Made by a program: the position numbers and the translations under genes. Source: Vannielia litorea (GTDB lineage: Bacteria; Pseudomonadota; Alphaproteobacteria; Rhodobacterales; Rhodobacteraceae). From it: a DNA stretch of 64,000 nt. The notes beneath the pieces are model-generated. The model made no database searches. It was not told where the DNA came from and worked only from the letters and a program-made list of their open reading frames with translations. Positions 19,394 to 26,429 of the stretch are shown here, in pieces (within the stretch, counting starts at the first letter, position 1; every line of letters begins with the position of its first letter). The stretch is taken from assembly GCF_900142295.1 (NCBI RefSeq), contig NZ_FSRL01000001.1:3286001-3350000 (forward strand). Reading direction: 5' to 3'.

Positions 19394-20668
19394 ATGACGA
19401 CCACCCTCTTCACCAATGTCACCCTGATCGACCCCGAGGCGCTGACCGAAGGGCCGGGCCACCTGCTGGTGACAGATGGCAGGATCGCCGATGTGGCGCA
19501 GGGGCCGATGGCCACGCCCGAGGGGACCCTGGTGGTGGACGGCGGCGGCAAGGTGCTGGCGCCGGGGATCGTGGACCTGGGCGTGAAGATCTGCGAGCCG
19601 GGGGAGCGCCACAAGGAGAGCTTCAAGTCGGCGGGCGCGGCGGCGGCGGCGGGCGGCGTGACCACCATCATCATGCGCCCCGACACGCTGCCCGCCATCG
19701 ACAGCCCCGAGACGCTCGAGTTCGTCACCCGCCGGGCCGGGGAGGCGCCGGTGACGATCCGGGCGATGGCGACGCTCACCAAGAACCGCGAAGGCCGCGA
19801 GATGGCGGAGCTGTCGTTCCTGAAGGACGCGGGCGCGCTGGCCTTCTCGGATGGCGACAAGGTGGTGGCCGACACCAAGGTGCTGGCCCGTGCGCTCTCC
19901 TATGCCCGCGAGCTGGATGCGCTGGTGGTGGGCCACCCGCAGGAGCCGACGCTCTCGAAGGGCGCGGCGGCGACCTCGGGCAAGCTGGCCACGCTGATGG
20001 GCCTGCCCGCCGTCAGCCCGATGGCCGAGCGCATGGGGGTGGACCGGGATATCGCCATGGTCGAGATGACCGGCGCGCGCTATCACTTCGACCAGCTCTC
20101 CGCCGCCCGCGCCCTGCCCCCGCTGGAGCGGGCCAAGGGCAACGGGTTCGACATCACCGCCGGCGTGTCGATCCACCACCTCACGCTCAACGTGAACGAC
20201 CTCAGCGAGTATCGCACCTTCTTCAAGCTGAAGCCGCCGCTGCGCGACGAGGAGGACCGGCTGGCGATGGTCGAGGCCGTGGGATCGGGCCTGATCGACG
20301 TGATCTCCTCGATGCACACCCCGCAGGACGAGGAGAGCAAGCGGCTGCCCTTCGAGGAGGCCGCCTCGGGGGCCGTGGCGCTGGAAACGCTGCTGCCCGC
20401 CGCCATGCGGCTGCTGCACGCGGGGCTGCTGAGCCTGCCCCAGCTCTTCCGGGCGCTGGCGCTGAACCCGGCCCGCCGCCTCGGCCTGCCCGCCGGGCGC
20501 CTGGCCAGGGGTGCGCCCGCCGATCTCGTGCTCTTCGATCCCCACGCGCCCTTCCTGCTCGACCGCGCCACCCTGCGCTCGAAGTCCAAGAACACGCCCT
20601 TTGACGGCGCGCGAATGGAAGGCAAGGTGCTGGGCACCTGGGTGGGCGGGCGCCGGGTGTTCGGCTAG
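19394..20668 (+). CDS. Dihydroorotase-like protein lacking key active-site residues (PyrX-like)
   Basis: The product has 424 aa and aligns throughout with class I dihydroorotases: EPGERHKESF, AAAAGGVTTIIMRPDT, SIHHLTLN, KLKPPLRDEEDR, ETLLPAAMRLL. The metal-binding HxH, normally DxHVHxREPG, reads DLGVKICEPG here (Gly63, Lys65), and the catalytic Asp of the DHAP motif is Met307 (SSMHTP). It is therefore probably not a dihydroorotase. In Pseudomonas the inactive homologue PyrC' (PyrX) is encoded with pyrB and needed to assemble active aspartate carbamoyltransferase; the operon position here agrees. A true dihydroorotase should be encoded elsewhere. Automatic annotation would call this pyrC. Confidence 0.85.
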   Translation: MTTTLFTNVTLIDPEALTEGPGHLLVTDGRIADVAQGPMATPEGTLVVDGGGKVLAPGIVDLGVKICEPGERHKESFKSAGAAAAAGGVTTIIMRPDTLPAIDSPETLEFVTRRAGEAPVTIRAMATLTKNREGREMAELSFLKDAGALAFSDGDKVVADTKVLARALSYARELDALVVGHPQEPTLSKGAAATSGKLATLMGLPAVSPMAERMGVDRDIAMVEMTGARYHFDQLSAARALPPLERAKGNGFDITAGVSIHHLTLNVNDLSEYRTFFKLKPPLRDEEDRLAMVEAVGSGLIDVISSMHTPQDEESKRLPFEEAASGAVALETLLPAAMRLLHAGLLSLPQLFRALALNPARRLGLPAGRLARGAPADLVLFDPHAPFLLDRATLRSKSKNTPFDGARMEGKVLGTWVGGRRVFG

Positions 20669-20671
20669 GCA

Positions 20672-20771
20672 AACAGGGCTTTCGGACCTCCGCCCTGGCG
20701 CGGAAGTGAGGAGCGCCGACCACGCCCGGCCAATGGCGTGTTGCTGCCCCCTTGCCGGGCAAAGCCCTGTT
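20672..20771. other. Structured intergenic region closed by an 11-bp inverted repeat
   Basis: AACAGGGCTTT (20672-20682) is perfectly complementary to AAAGCCCTGTT (20761-20771). Between them GGCGC/GCGCC (20697-20701 with 20713-20717) and CACGCC/GGCGTG (20721-20726 with 20735-20740) can form two further hairpins, giving a multibranched fold. GCCCGGC/GCCGGGC is a competing pairing. It lies between the dihydroorotase-like gene and plsY. It may be a small RNA, a regulatory leader of plsY or a processing signal. Confidence 0.4.
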
Positions 20772-20805
20772 GACGCATAGAGGGGGCCAAAAGGACCCGC
20801 GGACG

Positions 20806-21426
20806 ATGCCCGAACTCACCACAGCCCCCTCACTGCTCGCGCTTGCCGCGGTGCTGGCCTACCTGCTGGGCTCGGTGCCCTTCGGGATCGTCATGGCCCG
20901 GCTCTTCGGGCTGGGCGACCTGCGCAAGATCGGCTCGGGCAACATCGGCGCCACCAACGTGCTGCGCACCGGCAACAAGCTGGCGGCGCTTCTCACGCTG
21001 GTGCTGGACGCGGCCAAGGGCGGAATCGCGGTGCTGGTGGCGCGCTGGCTTCTGGCCGAGGACGCCGCCCAGCTTGCCGGTCTCTGCGCCTTCATCGGCC
21101 ACATCTTTCCGGTCTGGCTGAAGTTCCGGGGTGGCAAGGGCGTGGCGACCTTTCTGGGCACCCTGCTGGCGCTGCATCCGCTGACCGGGCTCGCCGCCTG
21201 CGGCACATGGCTGGTGGTGGCCATCGCCACCCGGCTCAGCTCGCTCGCCGCGCTCATCACCGCCGCCACGTCGACCTTCTGGATGTTCACCCTCGGCTAC
21301 GGCATCGGGTTTTTCCTGGGCATCGCGCTGACGGTTCTGATCTACCTGCGCCATGTCGAGAACATCCAGCGCCTGAAGGCGGGCACCGAGAGCCGGATCG
21401 GCGAGAAAAAGAAAACCGGGCCCTGA
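20806..21426 (+). CDS. plsY: Glycerol-3-phosphate acyltransferase
   Basis: The product has 206 aa and five to six membrane segments. PlsY transfers the acyl group from acyl phosphate to glycerol-3-phosphate, the first step of phospholipid synthesis. The three conserved motifs are visible: GSVPFG near the N-terminus, SGNIGATN and the FRGGKGVAT loop. I chose ATG 20806 (RBS AAAAGGA) over the in-frame ATG at 20752 because the upstream extension is hydrophilic and unusual for PlsY. The stop codon lies inside a terminator hairpin. Confidence 0.94.
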   Translation: MPELTTAPSLLALAAVLAYLLGSVPFGIVMARLFGLGDLRKIGSGNIGATNVLRTGNKLAALLTLVLDAAKGGIAVLVARWLLAEDAAQLAGLCAFIGHIFPVWLKFRGGKGVATFLGTLLALHPLTGLAACGTWLVVAIATRLSSLAALITAATSTFWMFTLGYGIGFFLGIALTVLIYLRHVENIQRLKAGTESRIGEKKKTGP

Positions 21427-21436
21427 GGCCCGGCTT
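21405..21436. terminator. Bidirectional Rho-independent terminator
   Basis: CCGGGCC (21416-21422) pairs with GGCCCGG (21427-21433) around a CTGA loop that contains the plsY stop. On the plus strand CTTCCTT follows; on the minus strand TTTTCTTTTTCTC follows. It can therefore end both plsY and the convergent 80-aa gene, more strongly the latter. Confidence 0.8.
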
Positions 21437-21463
21437 CCTTGCAGTTCGCAACTGGCGGGTGGC

Positions 21464-21706
21464 TCAGCGGCCGGCCAGTTTCTCCACCGCTTCGGCGGTG
21501 CGGCGGGTGTTGTTGTAGGTGCCGATCTGGATGAAGAACAGCGCCATGATGATGACGGCATAGAGCAGACCACCGATGATGACGCCGAGCCCGACGACCT
21601 CGCCCTGGGCCAGCATCACGATGCCGCCGATCACGCCGCCGATGGCCACGAGGCCGCCGATGACCCAGATCAGGATCTCGAAAATCTTGATAATTGTGTT
21701 ACGCAT
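21464..21706 (-). CDS. Small two-helix membrane protein
   Basis: The product has 80 aa, starting MRNTIIKIFEIL after the RBS AGGGAAG. Two long hydrophobic stretches rich in Gly, Val and Ile (about 9-35 and 40-60) are joined by a short loop, followed by a polar tail (TRRTAEAVEKLAGR). An in-frame upstream ATG at 21790 would add 28 charged residues and lacks an RBS. I do not recognise a named family. The gene stands alone with its own terminator. Confidence 0.7.
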   Translation of the reverse strand: MRNTIIKIFEILIWVIGGLVAIGGVIGGIVMLAQGEVVGLGVIIGGLLYAVIIMALFFIQIGTYNNTRRTAEAVEKLAGR

Positions 21707-21853
21707 AGAATGACTTCCCTCTTCGCGTTTTAATGTCTTGTGACGGGAGTCTGGCCACTTTTTTACCGTTGGGTCAAGCAAAGTTAACATTTTCGTGTGC
21801 TCCCGCCGTCCTCATGACGGGAGTTTTCACGAAGGCCTCACGGCAGCGGTGCG

Positions 21854-23224
21854 CTAGTAGCTGTAGGCCGCGTAGATCCGGCTCAGATCGCCGTGCCAAT
21901 CGCCGTGATAATGCGCCAGGAGCTCGTCGGCCGGGGTCTGGCCGGAGGCGACGCTCTCCTGCAGCGCGTTCAGGAAATGGGTCTCGTCGGGGACCATGCC
22001 ACCCGAGCCGGGCCGCGCGCGCGCCTTCAGGCCGGCGTGGGCGATCTCGACCGCCTCGCGCGCCAGGTCGTGCATGCGGATGCCGTTGACCTCGCCCGCC
22101 AGCCCCTGCTCGCCCGCAGACACCCGCAGCGCCTGCCGGGTCTCGGCATCCCAGCCCTTCACCAGATCCCAGGCGGCATCGAGGGCGCCCTGGTCGTAGG
22201 TGAGGCCAACCCAGAAGGCCGGAAGGGCGCAGAGGCGCCGCCAGGGCCCGCCATCGGCGCCGCGCATTTCGATGAACTTCTTCAGCCGCGCCTCGGGGAA
22301 GGCGGTGGTCAGGTGGTCGGCCCAGTCGGAGAGCGTGGGCGTCTCGCCGGGCAGCGCGGGCAGCTCGCCCTTGAGGAAATCGCGGAAGGACTGGCCCAGC
22401 GCGTCGATGTACCGGCCATCGCGGTAGACGAAGTACATCGGCACATCGAGCGCGTATTGCACATAGGCCTCGAAGCCGAAGCCCTCGTCGAAGACGAAGG
22501 GCAGCATGCCGGTCCGGGCCTCGTCCATGTTGCGCCAGACCCAGCTGCGGTAGCTCTTCATCCCGTTGGGCTTGCCCTCGAAGAAGGGGGAATTCGCAAA
22601 CAGCGCCGTGGCGACGGGCTGAAGCGCGATGGCCACCCGCATCTTTTGCACCATGTCGGCCTCGGAGCCGAAGTCGAGGTTGACCTGCACGGTGCAGGTG
22701 CGGCGCATCATGGTGGTGCCGGTGGTGCCGACGCGGCTCATGTAGGCGTCCATCAGCTTGTAGCGGCCCTTGGGCATGAGCGGCATCTCATCATGCGTCC
22801 AGATCGGCGCGGCACCGAGACCGATGAAGCCGACGCCGATCTCGTCGGACACCTCCTTGACCTCGCGCAGGTGCTCGTTCACCTCGTCGCAGGTCTGGTG
22901 GATGGTTTCCAGCGGTGCACCGCTCAGCTCCAGCGCGCCCCCCGGCTCGAGGCTCACGTTGGCACCGTCCTTGACCAGGCCGATCAGCTTGCCGTCTTCC
23001 TCGACGGGGGCCCAGCCGAAGCGGTCGCGCAGACCGGCGAGCACGGCGTGGATCGAGCGGTCGCCCTCGTAGGGCAGCGGCTTGAGGGTGTCCTTGCAGT
23101 AGCCGAACTTCTCGTGCTCGGTGCCGATCCGCCAGTCTTGCTTGGGCTTGCAGCCCTCTTCAAGATACGCGGCAAGTTGCTCGTGCCGTTCGATCGGCCC
23201 GCCGCCGGACTGGGGGATGGACAT
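21854..23224 (-). CDS. gshA: Glutamate-cysteine ligase (plant/alphaproteobacterial type)
   Basis: The product has 456 aa. It makes gamma-glutamylcysteine, the first step of glutathione synthesis. GTEHEKFGY near residue 40, PGGALELSGAP, MRRTCTVQVNLDFGSEADM and MEMRGADGGPW-like EMRGADGG are typical of the GCS2-like family shared by plants and alphaproteobacteria. It is the last gene of a minus-strand run (rsmE, GNAT protein, 174-aa protein, gshA), 60 bp after the preceding stop. Confidence 0.95.
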   Translation of the reverse strand: MSIPQSGGGPIERHEQLAAYLEEGCKPKQDWRIGTEHEKFGYCKDTLKPLPYEGDRSIHAVLAGLRDRFGWAPVEEDGKLIGLVKDGANVSLEPGGALELSGAPLETIHQTCDEVNEHLREVKEVSDEIGVGFIGLGAAPIWTHDEMPLMPKGRYKLMDAYMSRVGTTGTTMMRRTCTVQVNLDFGSEADMVQKMRVAIALQPVATALFANSPFFEGKPNGMKSYRSWVWRNMDEARTGMLPFVFDEGFGFEAYVQYALDVPMYFVYRDGRYIDALGQSFRDFLKGELPALPGETPTLSDWADHLTTAFPEARLKKFIEMRGADGGPWRRLCALPAFWVGLTYDQGALDAAWDLVKGWDAETRQALRVSAGEQGLAGEVNGIRMHDLAREAVEIAHAGLKARARPGSGGMVPDETHFLNALQESVASGQTPADELLAHYHGDWHGDLSRIYAAYSY

Positions 23225-23284
23225 ATGAGGCTCCGGGGTTTCTGGCCGTCTGAACTGTCAGACTTGGCAGCATCGGCAGTGAAG

Positions 23285-23809
23285 TCAATGCACCAGAAGG
23301 CGATCCTTCTGCCACACGATGAAGAGCCGCGGCTCGGTGCTGGCCGAGGCCACGATGACCTGCTCGTAGCGGGCGCCGGGGAAACCGGCAAGGGCATCGA
23401 CCATCTTCTCCGACCCGGCGGCGGAGGCGGGGATGCGCGCGGTGCCCTCCGGCGTGACCCAGAGCCAGAAGAGATCGTCCACGAAGGGGCCTTCGCCGGT
23501 GGTCTCGATCTCGATGCGCACGACCTCGGGGAGCGACACCACCATGCCGCCCTCGCCGGTCATGTAGCGCAGCGCGCCCTCGTCGAGCTCGATCAGCCCG
23601 CGCCCGCCGGAGCGGGGCCGGATGCGGGCGCGTTGCAGCCCGGCATAGAAGGCGAAGAGCCCGAAGGAGATGAGCGCCACCGCGAGCCACCAGGCCAGCC
23701 CGGTGGTCTGGGTGCCGAGCCAGATGCCGACGGCGATGATCGCCGCCGCCGCGATGCATTCGCGCCAGCGGTCGAGGTGCTTGCGGGCCTCCGGGCGGAT
23801 CAGGCTCAT
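23285..23809 (-). CDS. Membrane-anchored protein of unknown function
   Basis: The product has 174 aa. Two hydrophobic segments near the N-terminus (about 17-34 and 38-55) are followed by a soluble domain with GLIELDEGALRYMTGEGG and DDLFWLWVTPEG. I recognise the type as a Rhodobacterales hypothetical protein but no named function. It overlaps the GNAT gene by 4 bp (ATGA) and lies upstream of gshA, so it is probably co-expressed with glutathione synthesis. Confidence 0.75.
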   Translation of the reverse strand: MSLIRPEARKHLDRWRECIAAAAIIAVGIWLGTQTTGLAWWLAVALISFGLFAFYAGLQRARIRPRSGGRGLIELDEGALRYMTGEGGMVVSLPEVVRIEIETTGEGPFVDDLFWLWVTPEGTARIPASAAGSEKMVDALAGFPGARYEQVIVASASTEPRLFIVWQKDRLLVH

Positions 23810-24666
23810 GCCATCACCCGCACCGGCATGGGCCGGGCCAGCAGCGCGATCCTGTAGGCGCCGATATGGCGAAAGCCGAGGCCCTCGTAGGCCCGCGCCG
23901 CCGCCGGGTTGTTGGCAAAGAGCACCGCCCTGCGCGCGCCCCTGGCCCGCTCCTCGGCCAGCAGCGCCGCTGTGACCCGGCGCCCCAGCCCGCGGTTGCG
24001 GTGCGGACGCAGCACATGCACGGAGCCAAGCTGCACCATGTCGCCCGCCCGCGCATTGACCGCGGCCATGCCGACCGGAACCCCGTTGTCGAGCAGCAGG
24101 CGCAGGGCGCTTTCGTGCACGACGCGGGCGGCGCGCCGGCGGGCATCGGAGAGCGCCTGCAACCGGCTGGCGGAGAAGCCGGTGTCGATGAAATGCTCGG
24201 CGAACCATTCGACCAGCATCGGCTCGTCGGCGGGGCTCACGGGCCGCAGCTCGGCCTCAGGGTCTTCGAGCCGGTCCAGATCGAGCCGGTAGAGCGGCTC
24301 GGTGTGGTTGAGGGTGAAGGGCGCGTCGGCCAGGCCGATGCCCTCCAGCGCTGCCCGCACCTGGGTGTCTTCCCCGGTCATTCCGGCGATGCTGCGCCCG
24401 GCCAGCACCTGCGCCACCGCGCTCCAGAGGCCCGGCAGCGGCACGGGCACCTGCGCCATCAGGAAGCCCTCGTTGTTGCAGCCGACCACCGCGCGGATCG
24501 CGCCGGCCTCGGTTTCGGCGAGCCAGCAGGTGGTGCCGTGGGGGTGGTCGGTAGGGCGCAGGCCGTGGGTGGCGAGGTTGCCGCGCAGAAACATCGAGGT
24601 TTCCGCATGCCCGGCCAGAAAGGCCTCCAGTCGCGCCTCCTCGCCGGGTTGCGCCTGCCGGATCAT
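23806..24666 (-). CDS. GNAT-family N-acetyltransferase
   Basis: The product has 286 aa. The C-terminal half has the acetyl-CoA-binding pattern of GNAT enzymes: VHVLRPHRNRGLGRRVTAAL (R/Q-x-x-G-x-G/A loop) followed by LFANNPAAARAYEGLGFRHIG. The N-terminal half resembles a degenerate second GNAT fold. The acceptor is unknown. It overlaps both neighbours by 4 bp (rsmE upstream, the 174-aa protein downstream). Confidence 0.88.
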   Translation of the reverse strand: MIRQAQPGEEARLEAFLAGHAETSMFLRGNLATHGLRPTDHPHGTTCWLAETEAGAIRAVVGCNNEGFLMAQVPVPLPGLWSAVAQVLAGRSIAGMTGEDTQVRAALEGIGLADAPFTLNHTEPLYRLDLDRLEDPEAELRPVSPADEPMLVEWFAEHFIDTGFSASRLQALSDARRRAARVVHESALRLLLDNGVPVGMAAVNARAGDMVQLGSVHVLRPHRNRGLGRRVTAALLAEERARGARRAVLFANNPAAARAYEGLGFRHIGAYRIALLARPMPVRVMA

Positions 24667-25382
24667 TGCCAGTCTCCGTGGGTTGTCTGCCAGAGCGTCA
24701 GCGCCGCCACCGCCGCCGTGTCGGCGCGCAGGATACGCGGGCCGAGGCTCACCGCCTGGGCCTGGGGCATCGCCGCGAGCCGCGACCGCTCGGTGTCGGA
24801 GAACCCGCCCTCGGGGCCGATCAGCACCGCCCAGGGGCCGGGCGCGCCGCCCAGCTTGCGGTCTTCACCCACCAGCGCCTCGTTGCAGAACATCAGGCTG
24901 CGCTCCTTCGGCCAGGCATCGAGCAGGGCCGCGAGCTTCACCGGCTCGGCGACCTCGGGCACGAAGGTGCCGCCGCATTGCTCGGCGGCCTCCACCGCAT
25001 GGGCCTGCAACCTGTCCACCTTCACCCGCTCGGCATTGGTGAACTCGGTCAGCACCGGCACGATCCGGCGCGCGCCCATCTCGGCGGCCTTCTCGACGAT
25101 GAAATCGGTGCGGGCCTTCTTGATCGGGGCAAAGAGAAGCCAGAGATCGGGGGGCGATACCTGAGGGCCGGTCTGCTCACGGCACACCAGCACCGGGTTG
25201 CGCTTGTTGGCCACGATCACCTCGGCCAGCCACTCGCCGGCCTCGCCGTTGAACAGGAGCACCCCCTCGCCCACCTCCAGCCGCATCACCGCAAACAGGT
25301 AGTGCGCCTGCTCCCGCGACAATCCAACGGTTTGCCCCGCGCCCAGCGGGTGGTCTACATGGAGGCGGACTTTTGCTTTCAT
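24663..25382 (-). CDS. rsmE: 16S rRNA m3U1498 methyltransferase
   Basis: The product has 239 aa. RsmE methylates N3 of U1498 in 16S rRNA with S-adenosylmethionine. The SPOUT knot is shown by LIGPEGGFSDTE and LGPRILRADTA near the C-terminus; an N-terminal PUA-like domain has REQAHYLFAVMRLEVGEGV. The frame continues upstream, but MKAKVRLHVDHPLG is the expected start. It leads the minus-strand operon and its start codon is only 12 bp from that of ubiA, so each promoter must lie inside the other gene or in that small gap. Confidence 0.93.
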   Translation of the reverse strand: MKAKVRLHVDHPLGAGQTVGLSREQAHYLFAVMRLEVGEGVLLFNGEAGEWLAEVIVANKRNPVLVCREQTGPQVSPPDLWLLFAPIKKARTDFIVEKAAEMGARRIVPVLTEFTNAERVKVDRLQAHAVEAAEQCGGTFVPEVAEPVKLAALLDAWPKERSLMFCNEALVGEDRKLGGAPGPWAVLIGPEGGFSDTERSRLAAMPQAQAVSLGPRILRADTAAVAALTLWQTTHGDWQ

Positions 25383-25394
25383 GGGGCCAGAGAT

Positions 25395-26357
25395 ATGTCT
25401 GCCGAACCCGAAACGCCAGACGCAGGGCAGGTTGCCGATGCGGTCAGCGGAAACTGGGTCGACCGCTGGGCCCCGCCCGCCACGCGCCCCTACCTGCGGC
25501 TGTCGCGGGCCGACCGGCCGATCGGCACATGGCTGCTGCTGCTGCCCTGCTGGTGGGGCGTGCTGCTGGCCGCCGCCTCGACCGGCTGGCGCTGGTTCGA
25601 TCTCTGGATCATCGCGGGCTGCGGCCTCGGCGCGGTGCTGATGCGCGGCGCGGGCTGCACCTGGAACGACATCACCGACCGCCACATCGACGGCTCGGTG
25701 GCCCGCACCCGCTCGCGGCCGATCCCCTCGGGCGCGGTCTCGGTGCGGCAGGCGCTGGCCTGGATGGCCACGCAGGCACTGGTGGCCTTCGCGATCCTGC
25801 TCACCTTTCCGCCCACGGCGATCTGGCTCGGCGTCGGCTCGCTGGCGCTGGTGTGCATCTACCCCTTCGCCAAGCGCTTCACCTGGTGGCCGCAGATCTT
25901 TCTGGGCCTCGCATTCAACTGGGGCGCCCTGCTGGCCTGGGCCGCGCATACCGATGCGCTCGCGCTGGCGCCGGTGTTTCTCTATGCCGCCGGCATCGCC
26001 TGGACGATCTTCTACGACACCATCTATGCCCATCAGGATATCGAGGATGACGCGCTGATCGGGGTCAAATCCACCGCACGGCTCTTCGGAGACGCCTCGC
26101 CGCAGATCCTGCGCCTCTTCCTCGCGCTGACCGTCACCCTGTTGACCGTGGCGATGATCGCCGCCCTCATCGAGCCCGCCTCACCGCTGCAACTGGCGCT
26201 CGCCGCCGGAGGGGCCTGGGCGATGGGCTGGCACCTGGCCTGGCAGCTCGGGCAGCTCAAGATCGACGACCCGGCCACCTGCCTGCGGCTGTTCCGCTCC
26301 AACCGCGACGCCGGGCTGATCCCCGTGCTGTTTCTCGCCGCCGTCATCCTTCTGTGA
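25395..26357 (+). CDS. ubiA: 4-hydroxybenzoate polyprenyltransferase
   Basis: The product has 320 aa with eight to nine membrane helices. It attaches the polyprenyl tail to 4-hydroxybenzoate in ubiquinone synthesis. Both Asp-rich motifs are present: NDITDRHID and DTIYAHQDIEDD. The start at MSAEPETPDA gives the usual N-terminus running into RPYLRLSRADRPIGTWLLLLP. No clear Shine-Dalgarno is seen in the 12-bp gap to the divergent rsmE. Confidence 0.95.
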   Translation: MSAEPETPDAGQVADAVSGNWVDRWAPPATRPYLRLSRADRPIGTWLLLLPCWWGVLLAAASTGWRWFDLWIIAGCGLGAVLMRGAGCTWNDITDRHIDGSVARTRSRPIPSGAVSVRQALAWMATQALVAFAILLTFPPTAIWLGVGSLALVCIYPFAKRFTWWPQIFLGLAFNWGALLAWAAHTDALALAPVFLYAAGIAWTIFYDTIYAHQDIEDDALIGVKSTARLFGDASPQILRLFLALTVTLLTVAMIAALIEPASPLQLALAAGGAWAMGWHLAWQLGQLKIDDPATCLRLFRSNRDAGLIPVLFLAAVILL

Positions 26358-26429
26358 TCGCAGCATGATTGCACACGGCTGCCCGCCGCTCTAAAGCAAG
26401 GTCCATCCTGAAGCCGCGCCGGAGCCCCG

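Noticed and set aside
19394..20668. Active dihydroorotase pyrC
   Set aside because: Both the HxH metal site and the catalytic Asp are replaced, so the usual name was not used.
20672..20771. Signal-recognition-particle RNA or 6S RNA in the structured gap
   Set aside because: The conserved apical SRP hairpin sequence and the 6S open-complex-like bubble were looked for and not found; only a generic structured region can be claimed.
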